Made by a program: the position numbers and the translations under genes
Part shown: in pieces, positions 24,631 to 33,359 of the stretch
How the letters are laid out: every line of letters starts with the position of its first letter
Position numbering within the stretch: the first letter of the stretch is position 1
Source: Pontibacter korlensis
Lineage (GTDB): Bacteria; Bacteroidota; Bacteroidia; Cytophagales; Hymenobacteraceae
NCBI RefSeq assembly: GCF_000973725.1
Contig: NZ_CP009621.1
Span: 4,829,001 to 4,893,000, forward strand
Direction of reading: 5' to 3'
DNA length: 64,000 nucleotides
The notes under the pieces: generated by a model
Told to the model about the DNA's origin: nothing
What the model saw: only the letters and a program-made list of their open reading frames with translations
Databases searched by the model: none

Positions 24631-25941
24631 ATGAGACTCCAGACAAAACTCACCCTCTTTAGTGCAGTCTCCAAAGTCCTTATCTTACTGCTACTGATCT
24701 TTCTGCTGCCATTTCTCATAAGTAGGGTGGCACTCCATAATACTGACAAACGCCTGCTCACAAAAAAGGAGCAGGTGTTTGACATTATACAGCGGCAGGG
24801 AATAGACTCGTTTGTAGGCACTGGCTCTGATGAGATGTACGGCAGCTATAACCTGCTGAAGGAAGAGTTTATCTCTATAGAGCCTATCGATACCTCGCAG
24901 ATTGACAACCGGATAGAGAACAGCTACCGCGATGTAGAAGGTGAGATTTTAGAGTATAGGGTGCTTAGCCTTGCCTTTGAGGTGGAGGGAGGCACCTACC
25001 TGCTGGAGATTGGCCGCAGCCTTGCCACCATCCGGGAAACGAGCGATACCATGCAGCGCTACGCCTCCTATTTTCTGGTAGCTGTGGTGCTGATCACAGT
25101 TTTCATAGACCTGGCATTCGTCAGAATTTTACTGCGCCCGCTCAGGCTTATTTTGCGGCGCCTGCAACGTATTGGCCACCCTGACTCGTTCAGGCCAAAC
25201 CCGCTGCCTACCACCACCAGCGATTTCGTTTACCTGAACAACACCATCAACAATATGATGATGCAGATACAGGAGGCGTTTCTGAAAGAGAAGGAGTTTA
25301 TCGGAAATGTATCGCATGAGCTGCTCACACCTGTATCTATACTTCAGACAAGGCTGGAGAACCTGTTAAATGATCCGGCACTCCCGGAGGAAATGCTGGA
25401 GAAGCTGGTGGAAAGCCAGCGAACCCTCCACCGGCTTAAAAGTATTGTACACGCATTGCTCCTGATCTCGCGCATCGAGAACGAACAGTACCTCAGAAAC
25501 GAGGAGGTAAGCGTCAAATCGCTGGTAAGTGATGTGGCTGAAGAAATCGAGGAGCGCCTGGAGATAAAGCGTTTAACGCTGGACAAGAGCCTCACCGACG
25601 ACATCACCTGGAAAGGTACTTACTCACTGCTGTTTACAATGCTGTTTAACGTGGTCAACAATGCCATAAAGTATAACCGGCCAGGAGGAGCCATCACTAT
25701 AGAGGGCCGCAACACATCAAATGGCTTTAAGCTGGATGTAAAGGATACGGGTGTAGGCATTCCGGAAGAGCAGTTACCAAACATCTTTAACAGGTTTAAG
25801 CGCCTGCATGCCCCAGACGGCGAGAGCCATGGCCTTGGTTTGCCTATTGTGGAAACAGTAGCCAGGTTCCATAAGATCCAGCTTTCGGTAAGCTCTGAGG
25901 TTGGCAAAGGCACCTGCTTTAGCTTTCTGTTCCCGGTTTAA
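24631..25941 (+). CDS. Membrane sensor histidine kinase
   Basis: 436 residues. Two membrane helices (about 9-31 and 146-168) flank a periplasmic sensor region of about 115 residues with no recognisable domain. A HAMP-like linker follows, then the dimerisation helix with phospho-accepting His in NVSHELLTPVSIL. The HATPase domain has N-box NVVNNAIKYNRPGG, G1 DVKDTGVGIPEEQ, F-box NRFKR and G2 SHGLGLPIVET. It is the cognate kinase of the regulator 1 nt upstream. The signal is unknown; the outer-membrane genes ahead suggest envelope sensing. Confidence 0.94.
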   Translation: MRLQTKLTLFSAVSKVLILLLLIFLLPFLISRVALHNTDKRLLTKKEQVFDIIQRQGIDSFVGTGSDEMYGSYNLLKEEFISIEPIDTSQIDNRIENSYRDVEGEILEYRVLSLAFEVEGGTYLLEIGRSLATIRETSDTMQRYASYFLVAVVLITVFIDLAFVRILLRPLRLILRRLQRIGHPDSFRPNPLPTTTSDFVYLNNTINNMMMQIQEAFLKEKEFIGNVSHELLTPVSILQTRLENLLNDPALPEEMLEKLVESQRTLHRLKSIVHALLLISRIENEQYLRNEEVSVKSLVSDVAEEIEERLEIKRLTLDKSLTDDITWKGTYSLLFTMLFNVVNNAIKYNRPGGAITIEGRNTSNGFKLDVKDTGVGIPEEQLPNIFNRFKRLHAPDGESHGLGLPIVETVARFHKIQLSVSSEVGKGTCFSFLFPV

Positions 25942-26110
25942 AAGCACCCGTACTTCATGCTTTTCAGGTTCCTGTATTAGCCTGGTAGCCTCGAAACATC
26001 TAATAACCTAGATTTACCGTACTTGCTTACAAATGCAACATAATATGCTTGCTGTGAGCTATTTTTAGATTGTAAGGCTCTGTGACAGGCAGTACCGGTA
26101 AGTCAGAAGT

Positions 26111-26959
26111 ATGGAGATCTTAGTCGCAAACCAGGCCACTCGTTTATATACCGTCACTTACCCAAACAAAGGCAAGGAAACAGTTATCCTGCTCCACGGT
26201 GGGCCCGGTGTGCCAGACGGTTTGGATCCGGTGGCAGAATACTTGAGCCGTTACTTTCAGGTAATTACCTTTCACCAGCGCGGTACGCTTAACTCCCCCT
26301 GCTACTCTAACGAGTACTCCATGGATCGTTACCTCTCTGATATAGACAGCATAGCTGAAAGGTTCGACCTGGAGAAGTTCCACCTGCTGGGACACTCCTG
26401 GGGTGGCCTGTACGCACAAATCTACGCTTACCAAAACCCGCACAGGCTGCTGAGCATGTTCCTCTGTAGTCCTGCCTCTGGCACTGGCAAGCAGTGGCGA
26501 GAAATGACGATGGAGGTCACGCGGTTTAACAAGAGGAAAACCACACAGGGGGAATGGTTTGCAATGCTTAAAAATGCGGCACTTGGCTTATTAGGTAGCG
26601 ACGCAGGCTATGAAAGATTTTATACCCAGTTCTGCCTTAACTGCAACAAAGGCTATCAGGTAGAAAACCCCGTCCCTCTCATGATAGACCGTATCAGTGC
26701 TAAGCCGATTAACCGTACAAACTTCGCCATACTTCGCCACTCAGAACTTGAGATGCTGCCAGACCAGGGGTTCAGAATAACAGTTACCTACAGTGACGAT
26801 GATATTTATGGCGACAGCACGAAGTATGTGAAAGAAAGGTACCCTTACGCCCATTTTATCACCATCCCAAACAGCAGTCATTTTCCCTGGCTGCATAACG
26901 AAGGGTACTTTTACAGCGTGTTGGCTGGCCACTACGGCGTGAATAGCTCCACATTTTAG
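26111..26959 (+). CDS. Alpha/beta hydrolase, proline-iminopeptidase-like
   Basis: 282 residues. Oxyanion motif HGGPGVPDG (29-37) and nucleophile elbow GHSWGGLYAQ are typical of the S33 (proline iminopeptidase) branch. TYSDDDIYGDS probably holds the catalytic Asp and IPNSSHFPWLHNE the catalytic His. There is no signal peptide, so it acts in the cytoplasm. Substrates of this branch vary (N-terminal Pro peptides, lactones, esters), so the exact reaction is open. It is monocistronic. Confidence 0.82.
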   Translation: MEILVANQATRLYTVTYPNKGKETVILLHGGPGVPDGLDPVAEYLSRYFQVITFHQRGTLNSPCYSNEYSMDRYLSDIDSIAERFDLEKFHLLGHSWGGLYAQIYAYQNPHRLLSMFLCSPASGTGKQWREMTMEVTRFNKRKTTQGEWFAMLKNAALGLLGSDAGYERFYTQFCLNCNKGYQVENPVPLMIDRISAKPINRTNFAILRHSELEMLPDQGFRITVTYSDDDIYGDSTKYVKERYPYAHFITIPNSSHFPWLHNEGYFYSVLAGHYGVNSSTF

Positions 26960-27076
26960 GATTTTGCTGCACAGGGAGTATTAGTATTGCCTCAGAGGTT
27001 TCAGAAGCTTGTACTTTACCTTTTTCAAGTCCTATACCGTACTACTCAGGTGTTCCATCAACTAACCAACACAAAC

Positions 27077-27571
27077 ATGACATTTCACTCAACCCGCCCA
27101 GAAGATCTGCTATTAGACGCCGCCCGCAAAGGAGATGTAGAATACCTGAAGCAAATAATAGCAACCGGTGTAGATATTGATACGCAAGATGGCAGAGGTT
27201 TTACACCTTTAATTTTAGCAGCATATAATGAGCACCTGGAGGCAGTACGTGTACTACTGGAGGCTAAAGCCGATGTAAATGCTCAGGATGCAGGGGGTAA
27301 CACAGCGTTGATGGGAGTTTGTTTCAAAGGATACGAAGACATTGCCCGACTACTGATCTCTAAAGGGGCAGACCTTAACCTGCAAACAGGCAACGGAGGC
27401 ACAGCACTCATGTATGCTTCCCTGTTTGGCAGAAACAAACTTGTTAAACTGCTGCTGGAGAGTGGTGCCGACACAACCTTGCAGGATATGCGCGGATTAA
27501 CCGCTTATGACCTGGCCATACAGCAGGGTAACGAAGAGGCACTGGAGCTGTTTAACCAGCATACATCCTAA
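27077..27571 (+). CDS. Ankyrin-repeat protein
   Basis: 164 residues from the ATG at 27077; an upstream TTG start would add 30 unconvincing residues. Four ankyrin repeats are seen: EDLLLDAARKGDVEYLKQIIATGVDIDTQD, GRGFTPLILAAYNEHLEAVRVLLEAKADVNAQD, GGNTALMGVCFKGYEDIARLLISKGADLNLQT and GGTALMYASLFGRNKLVKLLLESGADTTLQD, with a fifth partial (RGLTAYDLAIQQGNEEALEL). It has no signal peptide and is a likely cytoplasmic protein-binding module. Partners are unknown. Confidence 0.88.
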   Translation: MTFHSTRPEDLLLDAARKGDVEYLKQIIATGVDIDTQDGRGFTPLILAAYNEHLEAVRVLLEAKADVNAQDAGGNTALMGVCFKGYEDIARLLISKGADLNLQTGNGGTALMYASLFGRNKLVKLLLESGADTTLQDMRGLTAYDLAIQQGNEEALELFNQHTS

Positions 27572-27618
27572 TATAAAGTATGAAGGCCTGCAAATTTTGC
27601 AGGCCTTCATACTTTATA
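27572..27618. terminator. Near-perfect palindromic bidirectional terminator
   Basis: TATAAAGTATGAAGGCCTG and its complement ending CAGGCCTTCATACTTTATA form a stem of more than 20 bp between the ankyrin gene and the convergent glgX gene. The outer part contains the AAGTAT/ATACTT word. Confidence 0.87.
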
Positions 27619-27630
27619 AGCAAGACGTTC

Positions 27631-29766
27631 TTAGGACTGGGTATCCTTAGGCTGTAATAATACCACCACAGAGCGGGCAGCTACCTCAACTGTGGTTCCA
27701 GACTTGAATTCTTCACCTTTATTGTCAATAATATTCTCGGCAGTATCGATCACTTTAGTCCACGAGTCGCCATACTTCTTCGGCGGAAGCTTGTACTTGA
27801 GCGGCTCATAATGTGCATTAAAGATAACGTAGAAGTTGTCATCGATTACCTGCTCGCCCTTCGGCCCTTTGGCATGGAGGCCTCTACCGTTCAGGTATAC
27901 AGCCAGCGATTTGGCAAAGTCATGGTTCCAGTTTTCCTCCGACATCTCACGCCCTTCTGGCAAGAACCAGGCAATGTCCTTTATAGTGATACCTTTGATA
28001 GGCTTGCCCTTAAACCAGCCACGGCGGTTAAACACCGGGTGAGATTTGGCAAACTTGATAAGCCGCTTGGTAAACTTAAGCAGGTCCTGATCCGCCTCTT
28101 GCCAGTTGAGCCACGAGATCTCGTTGTCCTGGCAGTAGGCGTTGTTATTGCCCTGCTGCGTGCGGCTTAGCTCATCTCCTGCCACTAACATCGGCACGCC
28201 CTGCGACAGGAACAAGGTGGTCAGGAAATTACGCTTCTGTTTTGCCCGAAGCTCGAGTACTTCCTTTTTATCTGTCGGACCTTCCTCGCCGCAGTTCCAG
28301 GAGCGGTTATGGCTATCACCATCGTTGTTATCCTCTCCGTTGGCCATGTTGTGTTTCTCGTTGTAAGAAACCAAGTCGTTCAGTGTAAAGCCATCGTGAG
28401 CGGTAATAAAGTTGATACTGGCCGTTGGGCTACGGTAGTCGTCTTTATACAGGTCGGAACTACCTGTAAAGCGTTCTGCGAACTCGGCCAACATACTGTC
28501 AGCTCCACGCCAGTAATCGCGGATACAGTCGCGGTACTTGCCGTTCCACTCGGCCCAGCCTGCAGGGAACTCCCCTACCTGGTAACCACCCTCGCCCACA
28601 TCCCAAGGCTCTGCAATCAGCTTCACCTGCGAGATAACCGGGTCCTGGTGTATGATGTCGAAGAAGGCACTCAGGCGGTCTACCTCATGCAGTTCACGGG
28701 CTAGTGTAGAGGCCAGGTCAAAACGGAAGCCGTCCACGTGCATTTCCAGAATCCAGTAGCGCAGGCTGTCCATGATAAGGCGCAGCACGTTTGGCAGGTT
28801 GGCATTGAGCGTGTTACCCGTGCCGGTGTAGTCCATGTAAAAGCGCTTATCCTCTGTTAGCCTGTAATAGGCTGCGTTGTCTATACCTCTGAAAGAAAGG
28901 GTAGGCCCCATATGGTTGCCTTCTGCCGTGTGGTTGTACACCACATCCAGAATCACCTCTATGCCTGCCTTATGCAGTGCCTTCACCATTTCCTTAAACT
29001 CTACCACCTGCTCACCATGCGTACCGCTGCTCGAGTAGCGCACATCTGGTGCAAAGTAACCGATGGTGTTATAGCCCCAGTAGTTGGAAAGTCCTTTTTC
29101 CACCAGGTGGCGGTCGTTAATAAAGTGGTGCACCGGCATCAGCTCGATAGCGGTTATACCTAACTCCTTCAGGTAATTGATGGTAACAGGATGTCCTATG
29201 GCCGCATAGGTACCTCTGATTTCCTCCGGAATATCAGGATGCAACTTAGTAAAGCCTTTTACATGTGTCTCGTAGATGATGGTGCGGTGGTAAGGAATGT
29301 CTGGCCTTTTATCATTCTCCCAGTTAAACCTAGGGTCTACCACTACTGACTTTGGAATGTAGCGGGCGCTGTCTGTCTCGCTAAAACTCAGGTCTTCATC
29401 CGGGTGCCCTAGCTCATAGCCGAATAGCGAATCGTGCCATTCAATTGTACGGCTAATGGCTTTGGCGTAAGGGTCTAGAAGTAGCTTGTTTGGGTTGAAG
29501 CGCTGGCCATTCTGTGGTTCGTAAGGGCCGTGTACCCGGTATCCGTAAAGCTGCCCCGGCTTGATGCCTGGCAGGTAAGCGTGCCAAATCTGGTGGGTAC
29601 GCTCTGTCATCTTGATTTTAGCAAACTCTTCATCGTCATCAGAAGAGTTGAAGAGACAAAGCTCCACTGCGGTGGCATTCTCTGAAAAAAGTGCAAAGTT
29701 AACTCCTTCACCATCCCAAGTGGCTCCGAGAGGGTAAGGATGCCCTGGATAACTTTCTATTGTCAT
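27631..29766 (-). CDS. glgX: Glycogen debranching enzyme (isoamylase type)
   Basis: 711 residues. An N-terminal CBM48 domain (YPGHPYPLGATWDGEGVNFALFS) is followed by a GH13_11 catalytic barrel: IYETHVKGFT, ELMPVHHF, DVVYNHTAEGNH, the nucleophile Asp in VDGFRFDLAS, the acid Glu in LIAEPWDVG and FITAHDGFTLNDLV. It hydrolyses alpha-1,6 branches of glycogen or limit dextrins in the cytoplasm. Length fits GlgX/TreX. No other glycogen or trehalose gene lies next to it. Confidence 0.94.
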   Translation of the reverse strand: MTIESYPGHPYPLGATWDGEGVNFALFSENATAVELCLFNSSDDDEEFAKIKMTERTHQIWHAYLPGIKPGQLYGYRVHGPYEPQNGQRFNPNKLLLDPYAKAISRTIEWHDSLFGYELGHPDEDLSFSETDSARYIPKSVVVDPRFNWENDKRPDIPYHRTIIYETHVKGFTKLHPDIPEEIRGTYAAIGHPVTINYLKELGITAIELMPVHHFINDRHLVEKGLSNYWGYNTIGYFAPDVRYSSSGTHGEQVVEFKEMVKALHKAGIEVILDVVYNHTAEGNHMGPTLSFRGIDNAAYYRLTEDKRFYMDYTGTGNTLNANLPNVLRLIMDSLRYWILEMHVDGFRFDLASTLARELHEVDRLSAFFDIIHQDPVISQVKLIAEPWDVGEGGYQVGEFPAGWAEWNGKYRDCIRDYWRGADSMLAEFAERFTGSSDLYKDDYRSPTASINFITAHDGFTLNDLVSYNEKHNMANGEDNNDGDSHNRSWNCGEEGPTDKKEVLELRAKQKRNFLTTLFLSQGVPMLVAGDELSRTQQGNNNAYCQDNEISWLNWQEADQDLLKFTKRLIKFAKSHPVFNRRGWFKGKPIKGITIKDIAWFLPEGREMSEENWNHDFAKSLAVYLNGRGLHAKGPKGEQVIDDNFYVIFNAHYEPLKYKLPPKKYGDSWTKVIDTAENIIDNKGEEFKSGTTVEVAARSVVVLLQPKDTQS

Positions 29767-30132
29767 GATATTCTGAGATTAAAGTATAACCGGCCGGCAG
29801 GTGTCATGAGAACATCTGGTGGTTGAAACCACTGTCCTCACAAGCAACATGTACCAGCATCTGCAATTAGTACAACGGTTATACTTTAACCACAGAAAAT
29901 AGTTTGTGTCAATCTCTAACTTTGGGTACTAGTGGCATGGGAGGCAAATTCAGCGGCAAAATTGAGCTTGTAAAAGAAAAGGCCTCGCCCCCTTCTAGCA
30001 GATTGCTCTGCAATACCGAAAGGTGTGAGGCTCGTAGTATGGTTAACATAATAATCACACTAACAACCAAACTTCAGCTTTTATGAAAATAATCAGGAGT
30101 TACATCAAAGGGATAGCTAATATTGCGGTATG
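29767..30132. other. Intergenic region upstream of glgX
   Basis: 366 bp separating glgX from the next minus-strand gene. It includes a small hairpin (GTGGTT/AACCAC near 29818-29832) and two TATACTT words (29780s and 29880-29886). No protein-coding frame has supporting features; a 60-codon plus-strand frame at 29904 is not convincing. Confidence 0.4.
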
Positions 30133-30897
30133 TTAAGCAGGCGATGCATCCAGTTCCCGTATCTCTGATTTATAAGCTGGAGGAAGTATGATTGCTTTCA
30201 GCAGCCACTCGGCACGAAGCTTACGGCTAAGCTTATAGCCCCTTAATACCGGCTTTAAAACAGGCAAACGCCATAACCCTAGCAGCTTCCGAACACGCTC
30301 CGGCACAACTAATACCTGCGCCTGTAACAGCAGCCAGTATCGTATGCTGCCCAGGTGCTTCCTGTATTGCTTGTAAAGGTCAGCAGTATACTTGCTCTCT
30401 ACCAGGTTTTGCTCCAGGTGCTCTGCACGTGCCAGCTGCCACTCCTCATACGTATCCGGCAAGCCAACAATGCCCATGCGCCTGCCAACCCGGATGAATA
30501 CCTCAAACACTTCCCCCTGCTCCTCCACAGATAGCTTTCGCTCCAGTAACTCATAAGACCGGATGGAATAGTCGATGAGCATGTAGAGCACATCGCGGTA
30601 AGCCCAGTCTGGTATGGCTTTACCACGACTAGCCTCCACTCCGGCATGTATGGCTGCCATTGTGTCTATAGCCTTATGGGCAGCTGATTCTTCTGAGAAA
30701 ACTATTTTTCGGGCATAGCCTACTGTAGAGAACAACCTGCCAAGGGGGTCGGCAGGAAGGCGGCCGGTATAGTATAGCCAGTCCACTGCTTTGTTGAGGG
30801 CAAACTCAGCAGAGGCACCAGCAAATATAAACAGGATGGTGTCGCTCTTTCCCCAGATTTCGCGCACCACCGACTCTTTTCGCACAAAGTATGTCAT
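30133..30897 (-). CDS. MpaB-like oxygenase family protein (DUF2236)
   Basis: 254 residues. The N-terminal part reads REIWGKSDTILFIFAGASAEFALN, then YYTGRLPADPLGRLFSTVGYARKIVFS, the arrangement of DUF2236 proteins, whose characterised member MpaB is a membrane-associated heme oxygenase acting in rubber-like or mycophenolic prenyl-chain cleavage. A conserved HKAIDTMAAIHAGV helix follows; His residues there are candidates for heme contact. The substrate here is unknown. It sits 55 bp before the antiporter gene on the same strand. Confidence 0.75.
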   Translation of the reverse strand: MTYFVRKESVVREIWGKSDTILFIFAGASAEFALNKAVDWLYYTGRLPADPLGRLFSTVGYARKIVFSEESAAHKAIDTMAAIHAGVEASRGKAIPDWAYRDVLYMLIDYSIRSYELLERKLSVEEQGEVFEVFIRVGRRMGIVGLPDTYEEWQLARAEHLEQNLVESKYTADLYKQYRKHLGSIRYWLLLQAQVLVVPERVRKLLGLWRLPVLKPVLRGYKLSRKLRAEWLLKAIILPPAYKSEIRELDASPA

Positions 30898-30951
30898 ACT
30901 TGCTTAACGCATTGGCGTGAAAAAACGTGCTACCAGCTTGGCAGTAAAAGG

Positions 30952-32409
30952 CTACATCAAAATCTCCCGCACCCGCTTCAGGTCATCCTCGTTGTCCACC
31001 ATTACCATCAGCTTATCGTAGGCTTCCAGTAGCGTAGACCCATTGGGCGTAACAAACCTGCCAGCCCGGTCTATAAGCACAATCAATGATGTTTTGGGTA
31101 GCTGCAGCTCTACCAGAGACTTGCCAACACCTGAACTACCAGGCCCTAACTGCAGCTCTACCAGCTCATTCTTGCTGTTGTAGCCCAGGTCCTCCCCTAG
31201 CTGCAGTCGCTTGGTTGCGTCCCCCGCCTGGCTCAGGCCCAGCCAATCAGCCATCAGCTTAAGCGTTGTCCCCTGCAGCATAACCGATGTCACCACAATA
31301 AAGAACACGATGTTAAAGATCATGTCGGACCGGTTTAACCCAGCCAGCATGGGGTATGTAGCAAACACGATAGGCACAGCGCCCCTCAAGCCTACCCACG
31401 ACAAGTATACTTTGTCTTTAAAAGAGGTTTTAAAGAAAGCCATACTGATGAACACACTGATCGGGCGCGCCACAAAAATCAGGAAGAGCGAAACTAGCAG
31501 CCCAACGCCTAGCACCGGCAGCACATGCGATGGAAACACCAACAGCCCGAGCGTGAGGAACATCAGAATCTGCATGAGCCAAGCCAAACCGTCATAAAAC
31601 CGTGTGAGGCTACGTTTATGAATAAAGTTTTTATTTCCAAGTATAACGCTGGCAGTATACACTGCCAGAAAGCCGTTGCCGTTGATCAGGTTGGTAAAAG
31701 AGAAGGTAAACAGCACCATAGCCAGCGTCAGGGCCGGGTAAAGACCATCCTGTTCCAGTTTAATGCGGTTAATGGTCCAGGCCATCACGTAGCCCATCAC
31801 TACTCCCATCAATGCCCCTACACTCATCTGCAGGAAAAACATCGGTACCAGTTCCCAAATGCTGGCCGTGGGATTAGTTAGCAGAAAGGTAAAGCTTACG
31901 GTAAGGAAGTAAGCCATAGGGTCGTTACTGCCTGACTCCAGCTCCAGTGTAGGACCCAGATTATTTTTCAGACCAATGTTGCGGGAACGCAGGATGGAAA
32001 ATACGGCTGCCGCATCTGTAGATGATACAATGGCCCCCAACAGCAATCCTTCGAGTAGCGAAAAACCCAGCAGGTAAGACACGAAGAAACCCACCAGTAT
32101 GGCTGTGATAAAAACGCCTATCGTAGACAGTGCCATGCCACGCCACAACACAGGCCGCGTGCTCTGCCACTTTGTATCAAGTCCGCCTGAGAATAGTATG
32201 AGTGTTAGTGCCAGCGTGCCCAGCGACTGGGCTGTTTGGGCATCATCGAAGTAGATACCGCCAATACCCTCCGACCCAGCCAAAATGCCGACACCTAAAA
32301 ATAGCACCAGCGCAGGCACTCCTAATCTGCCGAGGCTCTTACTTACCAGTATACTCAGGAAGAGCAGTATAGAAATACCTAACAAGATGTCTTCAACAGT
32401 GAAACTCAT
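30952..32409 (-). CDS. cvrA: CPA1-type K+(Na+)/H+ antiporter with TrkA-C domain
   Basis: 485 residues. About 12-13 membrane helices carry the cation/proton antiporter-1 signature (SSTDAAAVFSILRSRN, LESGSNDPMAYFLT, WVGLRGAVPIVFATYP). The soluble C-terminus (about 405-485) is a TrkA-C/RCK_C domain: LVELQLGPGSSGVGKSLVELQLPKTSLIVLIDRAGRF. This is the architecture of NhaP2/CvrA potassium-proton antiporters, involved in volume and pH control. It would reside in the inner membrane. Ion choice is inferred from architecture. Confidence 0.9.
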   Translation of the reverse strand: MSFTVEDILLGISILLFLSILVSKSLGRLGVPALVLFLGVGILAGSEGIGGIYFDDAQTAQSLGTLALTLILFSGGLDTKWQSTRPVLWRGMALSTIGVFITAILVGFFVSYLLGFSLLEGLLLGAIVSSTDAAAVFSILRSRNIGLKNNLGPTLELESGSNDPMAYFLTVSFTFLLTNPTASIWELVPMFFLQMSVGALMGVVMGYVMAWTINRIKLEQDGLYPALTLAMVLFTFSFTNLINGNGFLAVYTASVILGNKNFIHKRSLTRFYDGLAWLMQILMFLTLGLLVFPSHVLPVLGVGLLVSLFLIFVARPISVFISMAFFKTSFKDKVYLSWVGLRGAVPIVFATYPMLAGLNRSDMIFNIVFFIVVTSVMLQGTTLKLMADWLGLSQAGDATKRLQLGEDLGYNSKNELVELQLGPGSSGVGKSLVELQLPKTSLIVLIDRAGRFVTPNGSTLLEAYDKLMVMVDNEDDLKRVREILM

Positions 32410-32473
32410 AGTAGTGAATTAAAACGAAGTGATTTAGTAGCAATAGCCAGTACCTAGATTCCAATACTACATT

Positions 32474-32656
32474 TTAGGATTTTTCGGTTACGGCAAATAC
32501 CAGAAACGACAGCACTAACATCATCAGGTAAACGCGCAGCACATTTAACCTGCACCTTTTGCCGTGGTACCAGAAAAGCCCAAGCTTTGGAAAAGGGATT
32601 CCCACAAAAAGACCAAGTATGGATAAGGTCGAAATTATAACAGCAAGATCTGCCAT
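32474..32656 (-). CDS. Small hydrophobic protein
   Basis: 60 residues from the internal ATG at 32656 (MADLAVIISTLSILGLFVGI); the frame extends 14 codons up without a better start. Two hydrophobic segments (about 4-20 and 38-54) are separated by a basic loop (WYHGKRCRLN). It resembles the tiny membrane proteins often found near transporters. It ends 65 nt upstream of cvrA on the same strand and might be cotranscribed. Function is unknown. Confidence 0.5.
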   Translation of the reverse strand: MADLAVIISTLSILGLFVGIPFPKLGLFWYHGKRCRLNVLRVYLMMLVLSFLVFAVTEKS

Positions 32657-32798
32657 AGCGATTTCTCTCAATGAAAACACATAGCAGCGCCAGCGCAAAA
32701 ATGCCTCAGGCTAGCGCTGCACTTTAAAAAATTATGAAAGGAGCTCCCATTACTTTTAATGCTGTGGAGCGATAAGAAGAGGTATAGAAATGGAAGCG

Positions 32799-33191
32799 CT
32801 ATGGTGCGTTTGGAAGCACAGTTACAGGCAATACCTGCTGCAGCAGGTGCCCTACTGAAACCGGGGAAGTATAAAGAGGTAAAGAAAAGGCTAAGAATTC
32901 AGCTACAAATGGCAACAAGAGCGAAGGCGCCACATGTAGGACCTGCTTCAAAACAAGCTCCGGTGCATTTTGGGCATCCACAAAGGCTTGTACATTCTGG
33001 GGCTTAACAGCCTGCTCACTATCCTGCAGGTTGGCAGGCTTAAACCGAAGTACTGACTCCTGCACAGAGCCTTGCACCAGGTAATCATACACCATTACTT
33101 CATGACCAGGCAAGGTCAGGGCCCATAGCAGCATCACCCACATAAGCGGGTACCGGAGCCAGTGGCGTCGTATGGATTTTGTTTGAAGCAT
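32799..33191 (-). CDS. Hypothetical membrane-associated protein
   Basis: About 130 residues from MLQTKSIRRHWLRYP (ATG at 33191). A hydrophobic segment near 15-30 and a second near 85-105 flank a soluble part with PANLQDSEQAVKPQNVQAFVDAQNAP. No known domain is seen. It diverges from the PBP1A gene. The TATACTT word lies just upstream. The coding call rests on length and composition only. Confidence 0.5.
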   Translation of the reverse strand: MLQTKSIRRHWLRYPLMWVMLLWALTLPGHEVMVYDYLVQGSVQESVLRFKPANLQDSEQAVKPQNVQAFVDAQNAPELVLKQVLHVAPSLLLPFVAEFLAFSLPLYTSPVSVGHLLQQVLPVTVLPNAP

Positions 33192-33359
33192 CACTACAAA
33201 GGTATACATTTATACTTTCATCGCACTTGATTTGCACTGATACCCGCACTGGCGCAATCTTTGCTAATTAACTGCCGTTGCACCAAAATACTAACACCAC
33301 TCGTTTGTATGCTCCGTGGCACATAAAACCGCAGCAGCAAACCGAGGACCCTATAGAAC

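Noticed and set aside
29904..30086. 60-codon plus-strand frame upstream of glgX
   Set aside because: No family features; a TAACTTTG -7-like match nearby has no -33 partner at a proper distance.
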